A DNA stretch of 64,000 nt from Prevotella sp. (GTDB lineage: Bacteria; Bacteroidota; Bacteroidia; Bacteroidales; Bacteroidaceae), in assembly GCA_022641735.1 (NCBI GenBank), contig JALCDQ010000001.1, positions 62,001-126,000 on the forward strand, written 5' to 3'. Position numbers and translations under genes: made by a program. Under the pieces are notes generated by a model. It ran no database searches. It was not told where the DNA came from and saw nothing but the letters and a program-made list of their open reading frames with translations. The first letter of the stretch is position 1. Each line of letters starts with the position of its first letter. Of the stretch, positions 7,915 through 16,922 are shown piece by piece.

Positions 7915-9489
7915 ATGAACAGCGAAGTAGTAATTGATGTCCAATCGAAATCCATTTCGATAGCTCTACTGGAGGACAAGAACCTAGTAGAATATCAAAA
8001 TGAGCTGCGCGCGGCTTCGTTTTCGGTAGGAAATGTCTACATCGCAAAGGTCAAAAAACTGATGCCAGGCTTGAATGCCTGCTTTGTAGATGTAGGTTAT
8101 GAGCGTGACGCCTTTCTTCATTATCTTGACTTAGGAAGCCAATTTAGCTCTTATGAAAAGTATCTGAAACAGGTACAGAGCGACAGAAAGAAACTTTATC
8201 CATTTTCAAAGGCATCCCGCCTACCCGATCTGCCAAAAGACGGAAGCGTTCAGAACACGCTCAAAGCAGGTCAGGAGGTATTGGTGCAAATCGTTAAAGA
8301 ACCTATATCAACCAAAGGTCCTCGCCTCACAGGAGAGATTTCCTTCGCAGGACGTTTCTTGATTCTCATTCCATTTGGTGATAAAGTTTCCGTTTCTTCT
8401 AAAATTAAAAGCGGTGAAGAGCGTGCCCGACTGAAGCAACTCATCCAAAGCATCAAACCCAAAAACTGCGGAGTTATCGTGAGAACGGTAGCTGAAGGGA
8501 AGCGGGTAGCTGAATTGGATGCCGAGTTAAAGGTGCTCACTAAACGTTGGGAGGATGCTATTACTAAGATTCAAAAGACTCAGCAGCGTCCTCAACTCGT
8601 ATTCGAAGAGACTAGCAGAGCAGTTGCTTTGCTTCGTGACCTATTTAATCCAAGCTATGAAAACATTTACGTTAATGACGAAAGTGTTTTCAATGAGGTG
8701 AAAAGTTACGTCACGTTAATAGCTCCTGAAAAGGCAGATATCGTAAAGCTGTATACGGGTAAAGTGCCGATTTTCGACAATTTCAACGTTACTAAGCAAA
8801 TCAAGTCGAGCTTCGGAAAGACCATCAACTACAAGCATGGGGCCTATCTCATTATTGAACACACAGAGGCTATGCATGTAGTGGACGTTAACAGTGGAAA
8901 CCGCGCTAAATCAGACAACGGGCAAGAACAGAACGCCCTCGAAACAAACTTAGGTGCAGCAGACGAATTAGCACGACAATTGAGATTACGAGATATGGGA
9001 GGAATCATCGTAGTCGACTTTATCGACATGAATCTGGCTGAAGACCGACAGATGCTCTATGAGCGCATGTGTAAGAATATGCAAAAAGATAGAGCCCGCC
9101 ACAACATTCTGCCTCTAAGTAAATTCGGACTGATGCAAATCACCCGTCAACGTGTACGCCCTGCTATGGACGTCAATGTAGAAGAAACTTGCCCTACCTG
9201 CAATGGTACAGGAATTATCAAATCAAGCATTCTGTTTACAGATCAGCTTGAGGGAAAAATTGACCAACTAATCAACAAGATTGGCGTAAAGAAATTCTAT
9301 CTGCACGTACATCCTTACGTGGCAGCCTTTATCAACCAGGGAATGTTCTCTCTGAAGCGTAAATGGCAACTGAAATATGGATTCGGCGTGCATATTATTC
9401 CTTCTCAAAAGCTTGCCTTTTTGCAATATGAATTCTATGATGCAAACAAGCAGTTTATCGATATGAAGGAAGAAATAGAAACTAAATAA
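7915..9489 (+). CDS. rng: Ribonuclease E/G family endoribonuclease
   Basis: 524 residues, RNase G-like size without the long degradosome scaffold of RNase E. An S1-like domain near residues 35-130 is followed by the catalytic core: MHVVDVNSGNRAK and GGIIVVDFIDM carry the two metal-binding Asp residues, and CPTCNGTG is the Zn-link that joins subunits. It cleaves single-stranded AU-rich RNA in rRNA maturation and mRNA decay. ATG 7915 is chosen for the conserved start (MNSEVVIDVQSKSISIALLE). A strong terminator follows directly. Confidence 0.93.
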   Translation: MNSEVVIDVQSKSISIALLEDKNLVEYQNELRAASFSVGNVYIAKVKKLMPGLNACFVDVGYERDAFLHYLDLGSQFSSYEKYLKQVQSDRKKLYPFSKASRLPDLPKDGSVQNTLKAGQEVLVQIVKEPISTKGPRLTGEISFAGRFLILIPFGDKVSVSSKIKSGEERARLKQLIQSIKPKNCGVIVRTVAEGKRVAELDAELKVLTKRWEDAITKIQKTQQRPQLVFEETSRAVALLRDLFNPSYENIYVNDESVFNEVKSYVTLIAPEKADIVKLYTGKVPIFDNFNVTKQIKSSFGKTINYKHGAYLIIEHTEAMHVVDVNSGNRAKSDNGQEQNALETNLGAADELARQLRLRDMGGIIVVDFIDMNLAEDRQMLYERMCKNMQKDRARHNILPLSKFGLMQITRQRVRPAMDVNVEETCPTCNGTGIIKSSILFTDQLEGKIDQLINKIGVKKFYLHVHPYVAAFINQGMFSLKRKWQLKYGFGVHIIPSQKLAFLQYEFYDANKQFIDMKEEIETK

Positions 9490-9494
9490 AAAAG

Positions 9495-9521
9495 GAGCCT
9501 CAGAAATTGAGGCTCTTTTTT
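9495..9521 (+). terminator. Factor-independent terminator after rng
   Basis: GAGCCTCA pairs with TGAGGCTC around a 5-nt loop, followed by TTTTTT; it begins 6 nt after the rng stop. Confidence 0.9.
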
Positions 9522-9534
9522 CATATTCAATATA

Positions 9535-9622
9535 ATAGAAAGTTATCTTTTACAAGGTAAATAACGATTACTTACAAGGTAAACAACGGCCTTTTACAGA
9601 GCAAAAGACCATTGTCTATATT
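9535..9622. repeat. 22-bp tandem repeat array B (4 units)
   Basis: Units at 9535, 9557, 9579 and 9601. The middle two begin GTAAA and carry TTAC near the end; the outer two are degenerate (ATAGAA, GCAAA). It occupies almost the whole gap between the rng terminator and the convergent GH106 gene. Confidence 0.85.
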
Positions 9623-9633
9623 CAAGCTAATAT

Positions 9634-12600
9634 TTATCGTGTTTGCAGTATCTTGACTGGTCCTAGAAGTCCAGCTTTCAACAGAGGTTCATCAGCCTTA
9701 TAGAACTGTAGCTGAGTCCATGTAATGCGCTTTGTCACTCCAGGCTGTTCATCACCGACAAGACGGTTATGCCAAACATTCACGACCTTTACTTCCAACG
9801 TGTTTTCACCAGGGTGTACAGCACTGCTGATGTCAAATTTGAACGGAGTTTTCCATACCACACCCAGATTTTTTCCGTTGACAATAACCTCCGCAAGATC
9901 TTTCACCTCACCAAGGTCTAGCAAGAGCTGCTTCGGCAGATTCTTTTTCTTGAAGAGGCTCTTATCCAATTTAAAGGTGTTGGAATAAGTGGCTGTCCCC
10001 GAGAAATATTTGATACCAGCATCAGAAGATTCCGTAAGGGAAGCCAGTTGATTGAATATGGCCTGTTCAGGAGCTCCCCTATTCTCTTGAAACTTTACAG
10101 TCCAAGGTGAGGTAAGTTCTGTAACAACAGATTCGGAAATGGTTGGCAATTGTGCACTTTGTTCTTTCGTATCATCAACAAAAATGATGAAAACGGCATC
10201 GTAAGGAGTCAGCGGCAAGGAAACGGAGGTTCTGCCATCTTTCATGACATAACTGGCATCCTCCGTCTTTCCATTATCTGCATGCCATAATTGCGGTTTC
10301 TTGCCTGAAACACGGAAAGAAACATCCACTTTCTTATTGCTATTTTCCTGATTAGCAACCCAATAGATATCACCATCAGAAAGGTGACGATGCACATAAC
10401 GAAGATTTCCACTCTTTTCCGGGAAAATCACATCAGGCTGAATATTCTTGCCAGCAAGCACCTTGTCAATCGCAACCCCTGTAATGACATTCGCACGATT
10501 GCTATTCCAAACCTTATCAACCAGTTGGCTGAATTTTGTCTCGGAATCCTTCAAATCTGCCAACTTACCTGGCTTATCACCACAGATAGTAATTCCAGCA
10601 TCCGCAAATTGGGCTATCTTACGCAATACCGATAGGGACATCCGCTCCACATGAGATAAGTTGAGCACATTATATTTCATGCCTGAAGATGTGACAAGTT
10701 GACCATTTTCCACCTTCAGTTCTTCTTTTAAAACGGATGGACTCACAAAGTCGAAACTATATCCTGATGGGAACTTGACAAAATTCGTCTGATACATAGC
10801 CGTGATATTCGTATCTTCTCCATAATAGTAAGCCACATCTGCCACATATTTACCCTGTTGCAAAAGATAACAACTGCGGGAAAGATAATCAGTCCATGCC
10901 CATGCTTGATTCGCCCAAGTCTCATGGCGGTCAAACCATTGACCATAAATACCGAGACCAATGCCTGGTATCTTATCATCTACAGGCTGGTGTGGAGATG
11001 TATGAATGACAAATCGGTTAAGTCCACAAGCCATCGCAGCATCTGCCGTAGGCTTCAACACAGATGGCGAATAGACAAAAGCACCATCACGAAGTCCATG
11101 AGTAGTAAACGATTCTGCCGCGGCAACATTCTGTCCATAAATGTGGGCAACAGAAGCTGACTCCCGAATATCAGCCTCAAATTGAGGCTCTGAGATGTGT
11201 TTCTGATTATAGCGCATCCAAATAGCCGACATCGGAACATCTGCATAACGCTTACAATCCATACCATCGGTCATGTTGGCGCGCCTTGATTCATGGCTTT
11301 CCGTATAACGCTTCAGGCCATAATCTTTCAGAATATCATTCTCCATATCATAATGATAATCCGACATCATCTTACCTAAAGCCATACGCCAGTCAAAAAG
11401 GAAGCGGTCTGTAGCATCAGAACTCTTGATAATAAGTCCTGTCAAAGCAGGCAACCAAGGTAATAAGTCATATCCACTGCGAGCCTTGAATTCTTCCAAC
11501 ATTCGTGGTGTCCATGTCTGTGCACCTGCTTCATAGCTGTCATTTAAGATATATTGAATGCCTTTCTTGCCCATCAAACCTTGACTGGCATCCTTATAAG
11601 TCTGTAAGAAATTTTTATAATAATTACGGATAGCCGTAGGATCCATCTTGTCTACCTCTAACCCAGTTGCCTCTAAAGATGCTGGATGATTGGTCTTTCC
11701 TGTAAGTCCATATCCAAAACGATAAATGCGCCAACGTCCTTTGGGGGCTTTCCATGTGAGAATGCCATCCTTTACATATTTCGTTACATCAACAATATCC
11801 TCCAAAGAGACTGTATCTGTAGTCGCTGGAGTATAAATTGAATTAGCAAAACGATAAAAAGCAAAGGCACCTTTATCCAACACCTGTTCCACCTGATTGA
11901 CTGTAGAGAGGACCAATTTTGATACTACTATCTTATTATTTAATGCTTTATTGTCAGTATCTTTAAAACGAACTCGAAAATATTTTGATAGCGTTGTTGG
12001 GAAATTCACTGTGTGTTCCACCGCTGCCTGATAGCCAAATTCAGCAATCTTCTTAAAATTCTGTCCGTCATTACTACAGAGTATGTCTGTATACAAATGC
12101 GAAGGCATATCCCCTGATGTAGCCGACCACACCATAGACTTAATATTTTGCGGCTTCTTATATTCAAACTGTATCCAGCTAAATCCATCTTTGTCTGGCA
12201 GGACCTTGCAATAATCAGACACACTGTCATTAGTCAGCTGCTGTAAAGATACGATGCCACCACTCGTTGTGACGGCAGGATGCAACTCTGCCATAGGGAT
12301 ATCATGGTCAGAAACCTTCACTGCAACAACTGCAATATCACGATAGAACTTTTTTTTCATGAAAACCGAGGATATTGCATCTTTAACTATGTCATAATCT
12401 TGGAATTGACCTGTTACATCAAAACCTTCTGGAAGTGTCAGTCTTACCTTTTTTCCACCCAAGATATCGACCTTTCTCCAGACAAGTTTTTTCATTCCAT
12501 CCTCATCCTTTACCCATGGTCCACCCGTCTCACTCCAGCCTGGAGAACTTGCTATAGTAACTTCCATCCCAAGGCTATCAGCCACTTCCAACATATAGTG

Positions 12601-12900
12601 GAATGCATCTTTCCATTCAGGGGTCATATAAGCCAGACGTTTTTTCACAATTTGAGGTGTTTCAAGACCCGCATCAAAATTGTGAAAACCAACGATACCC
12701 GACCGCTTCATCCAATGGAGATCCTTGTAAATACCATCTTTAGAGATGTTTCCATTCATCCAATGCCACCATACCCGAGGACGGGAAGATTGGTCAGGGT
12801 TCAGAAAACCTTGATATAAGGTTTTGCTATCTTGGGCCTTCAACGGAAGGAAAGCCAGCAGTAATAAAGATAATACTGCCATCATTTTTAATTTGTGCAT
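9634..12900 (-). CDS. GH106-like alpha-L-rhamnosidase, exported
   Basis: 1088 residues. A signal peptide (KMMAVLSLLLLAFLPLKAQ) is followed by SRPRVWWHWMNGNISKDGI and HWMKRSGIVGFHNFDAG, typical of the GH106 (Glyco_hydro_106) N-terminal barrel. Catalytic-region motifs include ILNDSYEAGAQTWTPRML and KRYTESHESRR. The C-terminus has a galactose-binding-like beta-sandwich (AEVIVNGKNLGVVWKTPF). GH106 enzymes release alpha-linked rhamnose from plant pectin such as rhamnogalacturonan; the exact substrate cannot be read here. Last gene after fabD and the amylase, 30 nt downstream with no promoter box seen, and not in a SusC/SusD locus. Confidence 0.82.
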   Translation of the reverse strand: MHKLKMMAVLSLLLLAFLPLKAQDSKTLYQGFLNPDQSSRPRVWWHWMNGNISKDGIYKDLHWMKRSGIVGFHNFDAGLETPQIVKKRLAYMTPEWKDAFHYMLEVADSLGMEVTIASSPGWSETGGPWVKDEDGMKKLVWRKVDILGGKKVRLTLPEGFDVTGQFQDYDIVKDAISSVFMKKKFYRDIAVVAVKVSDHDIPMAELHPAVTTSGGIVSLQQLTNDSVSDYCKVLPDKDGFSWIQFEYKKPQNIKSMVWSATSGDMPSHLYTDILCSNDGQNFKKIAEFGYQAAVEHTVNFPTTLSKYFRVRFKDTDNKALNNKIVVSKLVLSTVNQVEQVLDKGAFAFYRFANSIYTPATTDTVSLEDIVDVTKYVKDGILTWKAPKGRWRIYRFGYGLTGKTNHPASLEATGLEVDKMDPTAIRNYYKNFLQTYKDASQGLMGKKGIQYILNDSYEAGAQTWTPRMLEEFKARSGYDLLPWLPALTGLIIKSSDATDRFLFDWRMALGKMMSDYHYDMENDILKDYGLKRYTESHESRRANMTDGMDCKRYADVPMSAIWMRYNQKHISEPQFEADIRESASVAHIYGQNVAAAESFTTHGLRDGAFVYSPSVLKPTADAAMACGLNRFVIHTSPHQPVDDKIPGIGLGIYGQWFDRHETWANQAWAWTDYLSRSCYLLQQGKYVADVAYYYGEDTNITAMYQTNFVKFPSGYSFDFVSPSVLKEELKVENGQLVTSSGMKYNVLNLSHVERMSLSVLRKIAQFADAGITICGDKPGKLADLKDSETKFSQLVDKVWNSNRANVITGVAIDKVLAGKNIQPDVIFPEKSGNLRYVHRHLSDGDIYWVANQENSNKKVDVSFRVSGKKPQLWHADNGKTEDASYVMKDGRTSVSLPLTPYDAVFIIFVDDTKEQSAQLPTISESVVTELTSPWTVKFQENRGAPEQAIFNQLASLTESSDAGIKYFSGTATYSNTFKLDKSLFKKKNLPKQLLLDLGEVKDLAEVIVNGKNLGVVWKTPFKFDISSAVHPGENTLEVKVVNVWHNRLVGDEQPGVTKRITWTQLQFYKADEPLLKAGLLGPVKILQTR

Positions 12901-12930
12901 ACGCTATTAGATTATATTAAGTTGTGTTTT

Positions 12931-15063
12931 TTATTGTATTATCTTAAACCGCACTCTGAAACTATGAGAAGGCTCGTCCCAGTTTGATCCTAACATCTCG
13001 AAATGTCCAATTTGTGCTGTTGAGCGCACATGCTTCCCAATGCAAGGACAAACATCAAAATCACCGATTTTCACCAGCCTTATAGTATCTGATGCCCCAT
13101 TCGGCAAACGGTCAAGTTTCACCTCATCAGGAATTGAATTGCGGAATACATATTCATAAGTTACGGGCAAATCATCCTCAATAAGCTGATTCATCTGCTG
13201 CTCTATGGCTTTTTCTTCCTGTCGAGTAGGCTTATGATCTATGGTAAAGCTCATTTTACTCTTTTTGCGCTCGATGTGTGCATTATTTGAACGTTCGCAT
13301 CCAAACATACGTATCATCACCTGATTCAAAAGGTGTTCTGCCGTATGTGCAGGTGGAAACTCCTCTTTATTATGATCATTAAGCTCGTATTCACTCTCTT
13401 TCATCTTTATCTTGAATTTATAGATTCTACCATCATAAGGCTCTAATTGAACTGGGAAATAGCCATCTTTATGCAACTGGACTTTCTCCTCCTGCTCTGT
13501 AAGTAAGTCAACAGCTTTCACTTCTTGTTCTGTAAGGTTCAGATAATCAAAGGCATGTTCCGGAATTTTGACCTCTACATCCATCTTCTCATCTGAGAAG
13601 TTCACGATTATGAGCAATACTTCATTCCCGCTTTTACGGAGAAAAGTAAAATTTCGATGGGGATTAAACTTATCTGATGATGGATTTACATACATCAAAT
13701 CGAAAAACTCTCCTTCGCGAATGGCGGGCTCACGATTGGCAATCTTCAGTATTTCCTGATATTTCTTCTCAAGAAACAACTCTTCCTCCGACAGATTCTG
13801 ATGGTCGAAATAACCCTTATAGATAGACTTAACTGTCCAATAATCGAAAATGGATGTCCGTCCGTCTATTCCTGAAAAGCCTTCCTTGTCCATACCTCGC
13901 TCGCCATATTCCTGCCCAGCATAGAGCATAAAGGGATTGCTGCGCATCAAGGCACTCACAAGAAGAGCTGGTATGGCTTTCCTTCCATTACCACAAACGA
14001 AATCAGAGGCTATGCGTTGTTCATCGTGATTCTCCAAGAAATAAAGCAAATGGGCATGAATGTCATCTGTTGACTGCCATAAATAGGATATAGAAGAAAC
14101 AGGGCGATTTCCACAAATTACGCCACGCAAGCAGTCATACATCCCCACTTTGTCATAAAGGAAATCAAATCCGGAAGCTATATAAGTATGGTATTGGGCA
14201 GTATCATAAACCTCACCGATAAACAGAATCTTTGGATGCAGTTCTTTCACGATACGTGTTGCATAAGCCCAAAATTCATGAGGAACCATCTCCGCCATAT
14301 CACAACGAAACCCATCAACTCCTTTTGATGCCCAGAAAAGCAAGATTTCAGTCATTTTAATCCAAGTGCTCGGTATCGGATCAAAATAATAATGATGGCC
14401 GTCACGATAATCTACGCCATAATTTAATTTGACGGTTTCATACCAGTCTGTTGTTCCAGGCTTGTTATCAAAACGGTCATTACCCGTAGCTTTTGCAGGT
14501 GTTTCCTCATAAGTGCCCTTATCAAAATAAGGTTCAAATGACTTTCCGGGACAATAATAAAAGTTATTTTGCGGAGAAAAACCTACATTCGTATTATCAT
14601 CTTCTCCAAGGTCTTTGACACCTAATGGTTTCTTTATAGAATGATATTCCCTCGCTACATGATTAGGCACAAAGTCAATAATCACCTTCATGCCTGCCCG
14701 ATGGGTCCGACTGACCAAACCTACGAATTCTTCCATACGTTCATTGACGTTGGAAGCAATATCGGGGTCGATGTCATAATAGTCTGTGATGGCATAAGGA
14801 GACCCTGCTTTTCCTTTAACTACTGCAGGATTCTGCTGTGGAATACCAAAAGAAGAATAATCTGTTTGTGATGCATGACGAATTACACCGGTATACCATA
14901 TATGAGTAATGCCCAACTCGTGAATTCGTCTTAAGACCGTTGCATCAAAGTCATTCATCTTACCCACACCATTCTCGGCAATCGTTCCATTTTCTTTCAA
15001 GGTTAGATTACGATTGCCGAAAAGGCGTGTTAAGACTTGGTAGATTATGATTTTTTTATTCAC
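12931..15063 (-). CDS. GH13 alpha-amylase fused to an AlaX-like tRNA-editing domain
   Basis: 710 residues from a GTG at 15063. Residues 1-550 are a cytoplasmic GH13 enzyme with no signal peptide: VIIDFVPNHV (region I), Asp255 in GFRCDMAE (nucleophile), Glu284 in IGEVYD (acid/base) and Asp347 in ENHDEQR. Residues 554-710 are a complete AlaX/AlaRS editing-type domain: His573 and His577 (HTAEH) plus Cys674 and His678 (CIGKH) supply the HxxxH and CxxxH metal ligands. These domains deacylate mischarged tRNA-Ala. The second domain begins at an internal Met (554), as if two adjacent genes lost their stop. It follows fabD by 12 nt. Confidence 0.85.
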   Translation of the reverse strand: MNKKIIIYQVLTRLFGNRNLTLKENGTIAENGVGKMNDFDATVLRRIHELGITHIWYTGVIRHASQTDYSSFGIPQQNPAVVKGKAGSPYAITDYYDIDPDIASNVNERMEEFVGLVSRTHRAGMKVIIDFVPNHVAREYHSIKKPLGVKDLGEDDNTNVGFSPQNNFYYCPGKSFEPYFDKGTYEETPAKATGNDRFDNKPGTTDWYETVKLNYGVDYRDGHHYYFDPIPSTWIKMTEILLFWASKGVDGFRCDMAEMVPHEFWAYATRIVKELHPKILFIGEVYDTAQYHTYIASGFDFLYDKVGMYDCLRGVICGNRPVSSISYLWQSTDDIHAHLLYFLENHDEQRIASDFVCGNGRKAIPALLVSALMRSNPFMLYAGQEYGERGMDKEGFSGIDGRTSIFDYWTVKSIYKGYFDHQNLSEEELFLEKKYQEILKIANREPAIREGEFFDLMYVNPSSDKFNPHRNFTFLRKSGNEVLLIIVNFSDEKMDVEVKIPEHAFDYLNLTEQEVKAVDLLTEQEEKVQLHKDGYFPVQLEPYDGRIYKFKIKMKESEYELNDHNKEEFPPAHTAEHLLNQVMIRMFGCERSNNAHIERKKSKMSFTIDHKPTRQEEKAIEQQMNQLIEDDLPVTYEYVFRNSIPDEVKLDRLPNGASDTIRLVKIGDFDVCPCIGKHVRSTAQIGHFEMLGSNWDEPSHSFRVRFKIIQ

Positions 15064-15075
15064 TTATCTTGCTTT

Positions 15076-15963
15076 TTAAGCAATTCCATGAGAATTTACG
15101 TTTCTGTCAATACGGGCTATCATACCCTGAAGTGCCTTTCCAGGGCCACATTCCGTGAAGTCATCAGCACCATCAGCAATCATATTCTGAACACTTGATG
15201 TCCAACGAACACTGCTAGTAAGCTGAGCTATCAGGTTCTGCTTGATTTCTTCGGCATCCGTATGTGGCTTTCCATCAACATTCTGATAAACAGGACATTT
15301 AGGAGTATTGAAGTTTGTCTTCTCGATAGCTGCCTGAAGTTCATCCTTAGCTGGTTGCATAAGTGGAGAATGGAAGGCTCCTCCGACCTTCAAAGGCAGC
15401 GCACGCTTTGCTCCTGCTTCCTTAAGTTTCTCGCAAGCCTCATTGATTGCCTCTATTTCTCCTGAAATAACAAGTTGGCCAGGGCAGTTATAGTTGGCCG
15501 GAATAACGACCTTTCCTTCTGCACTTACTTCTTGACAAACCTTTTCAACGGCTTCGTCAGGAAGACCGATGATGGCTGCCATCGTACCTGGATTTGCCTC
15601 ACAGGCTTTCTGCATGGCATTTGCACGAGTTGCCACAAGCTTCAATCCATCCTCAAAGCTCAATGCGCCAACGGCTACAAGAGCAGAGAATTCTCCCAAA
15701 GAGTGACCTGCTGTCATAGCGGGTGCAAAGTCTTTGCCCATGCAAAGGGCAGAGATTACGCTGTGAAGAAATACGGCTGGTTGAGTGACATTTGTCTGCT
15801 TGAGTTCTTCATCAGTACCTGCAAACATAATATCTGTAATTTTGAAACCGAGGATTTCATCGGCTTTGTCAAAGAGTTCTTTTGCTAAAGAATTGTTATC
15901 GTAGAGGTCTTTGCCCATTCCTACGAATTGAGAGCCCTGTCCAGGGAATACAAATGCTTTCAT
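15076..15963 (-). CDS. fabD: Malonyl-CoA:ACP transacylase
   Basis: 295 residues. FPGQGSQFVGMG at the start, the nucleophile elbow GHSLGEFSAL with the active Ser, and GGAFHSPLM with the partner His are all present. It loads malonyl groups onto acyl carrier protein for fatty acid elongation. It heads a unit with the amylase-AlaX fusion and GH106 gene. Its promoter abuts the terminator of the upstream ribosomal operon. Confidence 0.95.
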   Translation of the reverse strand: MKAFVFPGQGSQFVGMGKDLYDNNSLAKELFDKADEILGFKITDIMFAGTDEELKQTNVTQPAVFLHSVISALCMGKDFAPAMTAGHSLGEFSALVAVGALSFEDGLKLVATRANAMQKACEANPGTMAAIIGLPDEAVEKVCQEVSAEGKVVIPANYNCPGQLVISGEIEAINEACEKLKEAGAKRALPLKVGGAFHSPLMQPAKDELQAAIEKTNFNTPKCPVYQNVDGKPHTDAEEIKQNLIAQLTSSVRWTSSVQNMIADGADDFTECGPGKALQGMIARIDRNVNSHGIA

Positions 15964-15996
15964 TTTGTTATATTTTTAAAATTGTTTTTCCAAGTG

Positions 15997-16004
15997 CAAA
16001 GATA
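15997..16004 (-). promoter_or_regulatory. -7 box of fabD
   Basis: TATCTTTG on the minus strand, 33 nt before the fabD ATG. It lies directly past the T tract of the rplI terminator. Confidence 0.7.
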
Positions 16005-16043
16005 CAAAAAAAATCCCAATTACCATCATGGTAAAAGGGATTT
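16005..16043 (-). terminator. Terminator of the rpsF-rpsR-rplI operon
   Basis: AAATCCC (16011) pairs with GGGATTT (16037) and TTACCAT with ATGGTAA inside it; on the minus strand a run of eight T follows. Confidence 0.88.
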
Positions 16044-16090
16044 AATATAGATTTGCTTTACAGTGCGAAAATATATATTCAATATTTGGA

Positions 16091-16627
16091 TTATTCTGCC
16101 TCTGGAGCTTCTTCCTCAGCAACGGGAGCTTCCTCTACAGGAGCCTCTGCTTTAGGAGCTTCTTCTGCTGGTTTCACCTCAGCGGCTTTCTCTGCTACAA
16201 CCTTTACAGGTACTTTAACTTCCACCTCTTTGAAGAAGTGAACGGTAGCTTCGAATTCTCCAATCTTCTTGATATCGTGCATTGTGATGATCTTGCGATC
16301 TACATCGATACCCTTCTTTGCTAATTCTTCCGCAACAGTAGCTGCATTTACTGAACCATAGAGATGACCACTTGCACTAACTTTAGCTGTAATCTCGAGC
16401 TCAACACCATCAAGTGCTTTAGCTTTCTTCTCAGCCTCAGCCTTCTGAGCTGCAATCTTGCTGGCCTGCTGTTTCAAGTTCTCAGCAAGTTGTTTTTTAG
16501 CGTTTTCAGAAGCAATGACGCCTTTTCCCTGAGGAATAAGGTAGTTACGGCCATAGCCACTCTTTACGTTTACAATATCATTCTTGTATCCAAGTCCGAT
16601 AATATCTTCTTTCAGTATAATTTCCAT
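16091..16627 (-). CDS. rplI: Large-subunit ribosomal protein bL9 with acidic tail
   Basis: 178 residues. MEIILKEDIIGLGYKNDIV and KSGYGRNYLIPQGKGV are the bL9 N-domain and the long helix follows. Typical bL9 has about 150 residues; the last 30 here form an Ala/Glu/Pro tail (VKPAEEAPKAEAPVEEAP onward) with no counterpart in the usual protein. bL9 binds domain V of 23S rRNA near the L1 stalk. The start codon has a strong Shine-Dalgarno (AAGAGGAGG with 7-nt spacing), rare for this phylum. Last gene of the operon. Confidence 0.95.
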   Translation of the reverse strand: MEIILKEDIIGLGYKNDIVNVKSGYGRNYLIPQGKGVIASENAKKQLAENLKQQASKIAAQKAEAEKKAKALDGVELEITAKVSASGHLYGSVNAATVAEELAKKGIDVDRKIITMHDIKKIGEFEATVHFFKEVEVKVPVKVVAEKAAEVKPAEEAPKAEAPVEEAPVAEEEAPEAE

Positions 16628-16644
16628 TCTGTTTCCTCCTCTTT

Positions 16645-16920
16645 TTATTGCTTCATCAAGTCGGTTACGTAAGGAAGCAGTGCAATCTGACGAGCACGCT
16701 TAATAGCCTGTGCCACACGACGCTGATACTTCAAAGATGTTCCAGTGATACGACGTGGAAGGATCTTTCCTTGCTCATTGAGGAATTTCTTCAAGAACTC
16801 AGGGTCCTTATAGTCGATATACTTGATACCGCTCTTCTTGAAACGGCAATACTTCTTCTTCTTTGTGTCGATAGAAGGAGCTGTCAAATAACGGATTTCT
16901 GAATTGTTCTGCTCTTCCAT
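16645..16920 (-). CDS. rpsR: Small-subunit ribosomal protein bS18
   Basis: 91 residues. [33 protein letters not shown] and the basic [15 protein letters not shown] segment are bS18 signatures. bS18 dimerises with bS6 on the 30S platform. In Flavobacterium, bS21, bS18 and bS6 shield the anti-Shine-Dalgarno. Starts 2 nt after the rpsF stop and is preceded by AAGAGGAGG at 7-nt spacing. Confidence 0.96.
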   Translation of the reverse strand: MEEQNNSEIRYLTAPSIDTKKKKYCRFKKSGIKYIDYKDPEFLKKFLNEQGKILPRRITGTSLKYQRRVAQAIKRARQIALLPYVTDLMKQ

Positions 16921-16922
16921 AA

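Noticed and set aside
12931..15063. Amylase-AlaX fusion as a frameshift artefact
   Set aside because: Both domains are complete and in one frame without any break; a lost stop codon would have to be shown by relatives, so it is reported as a fusion with that caveat.
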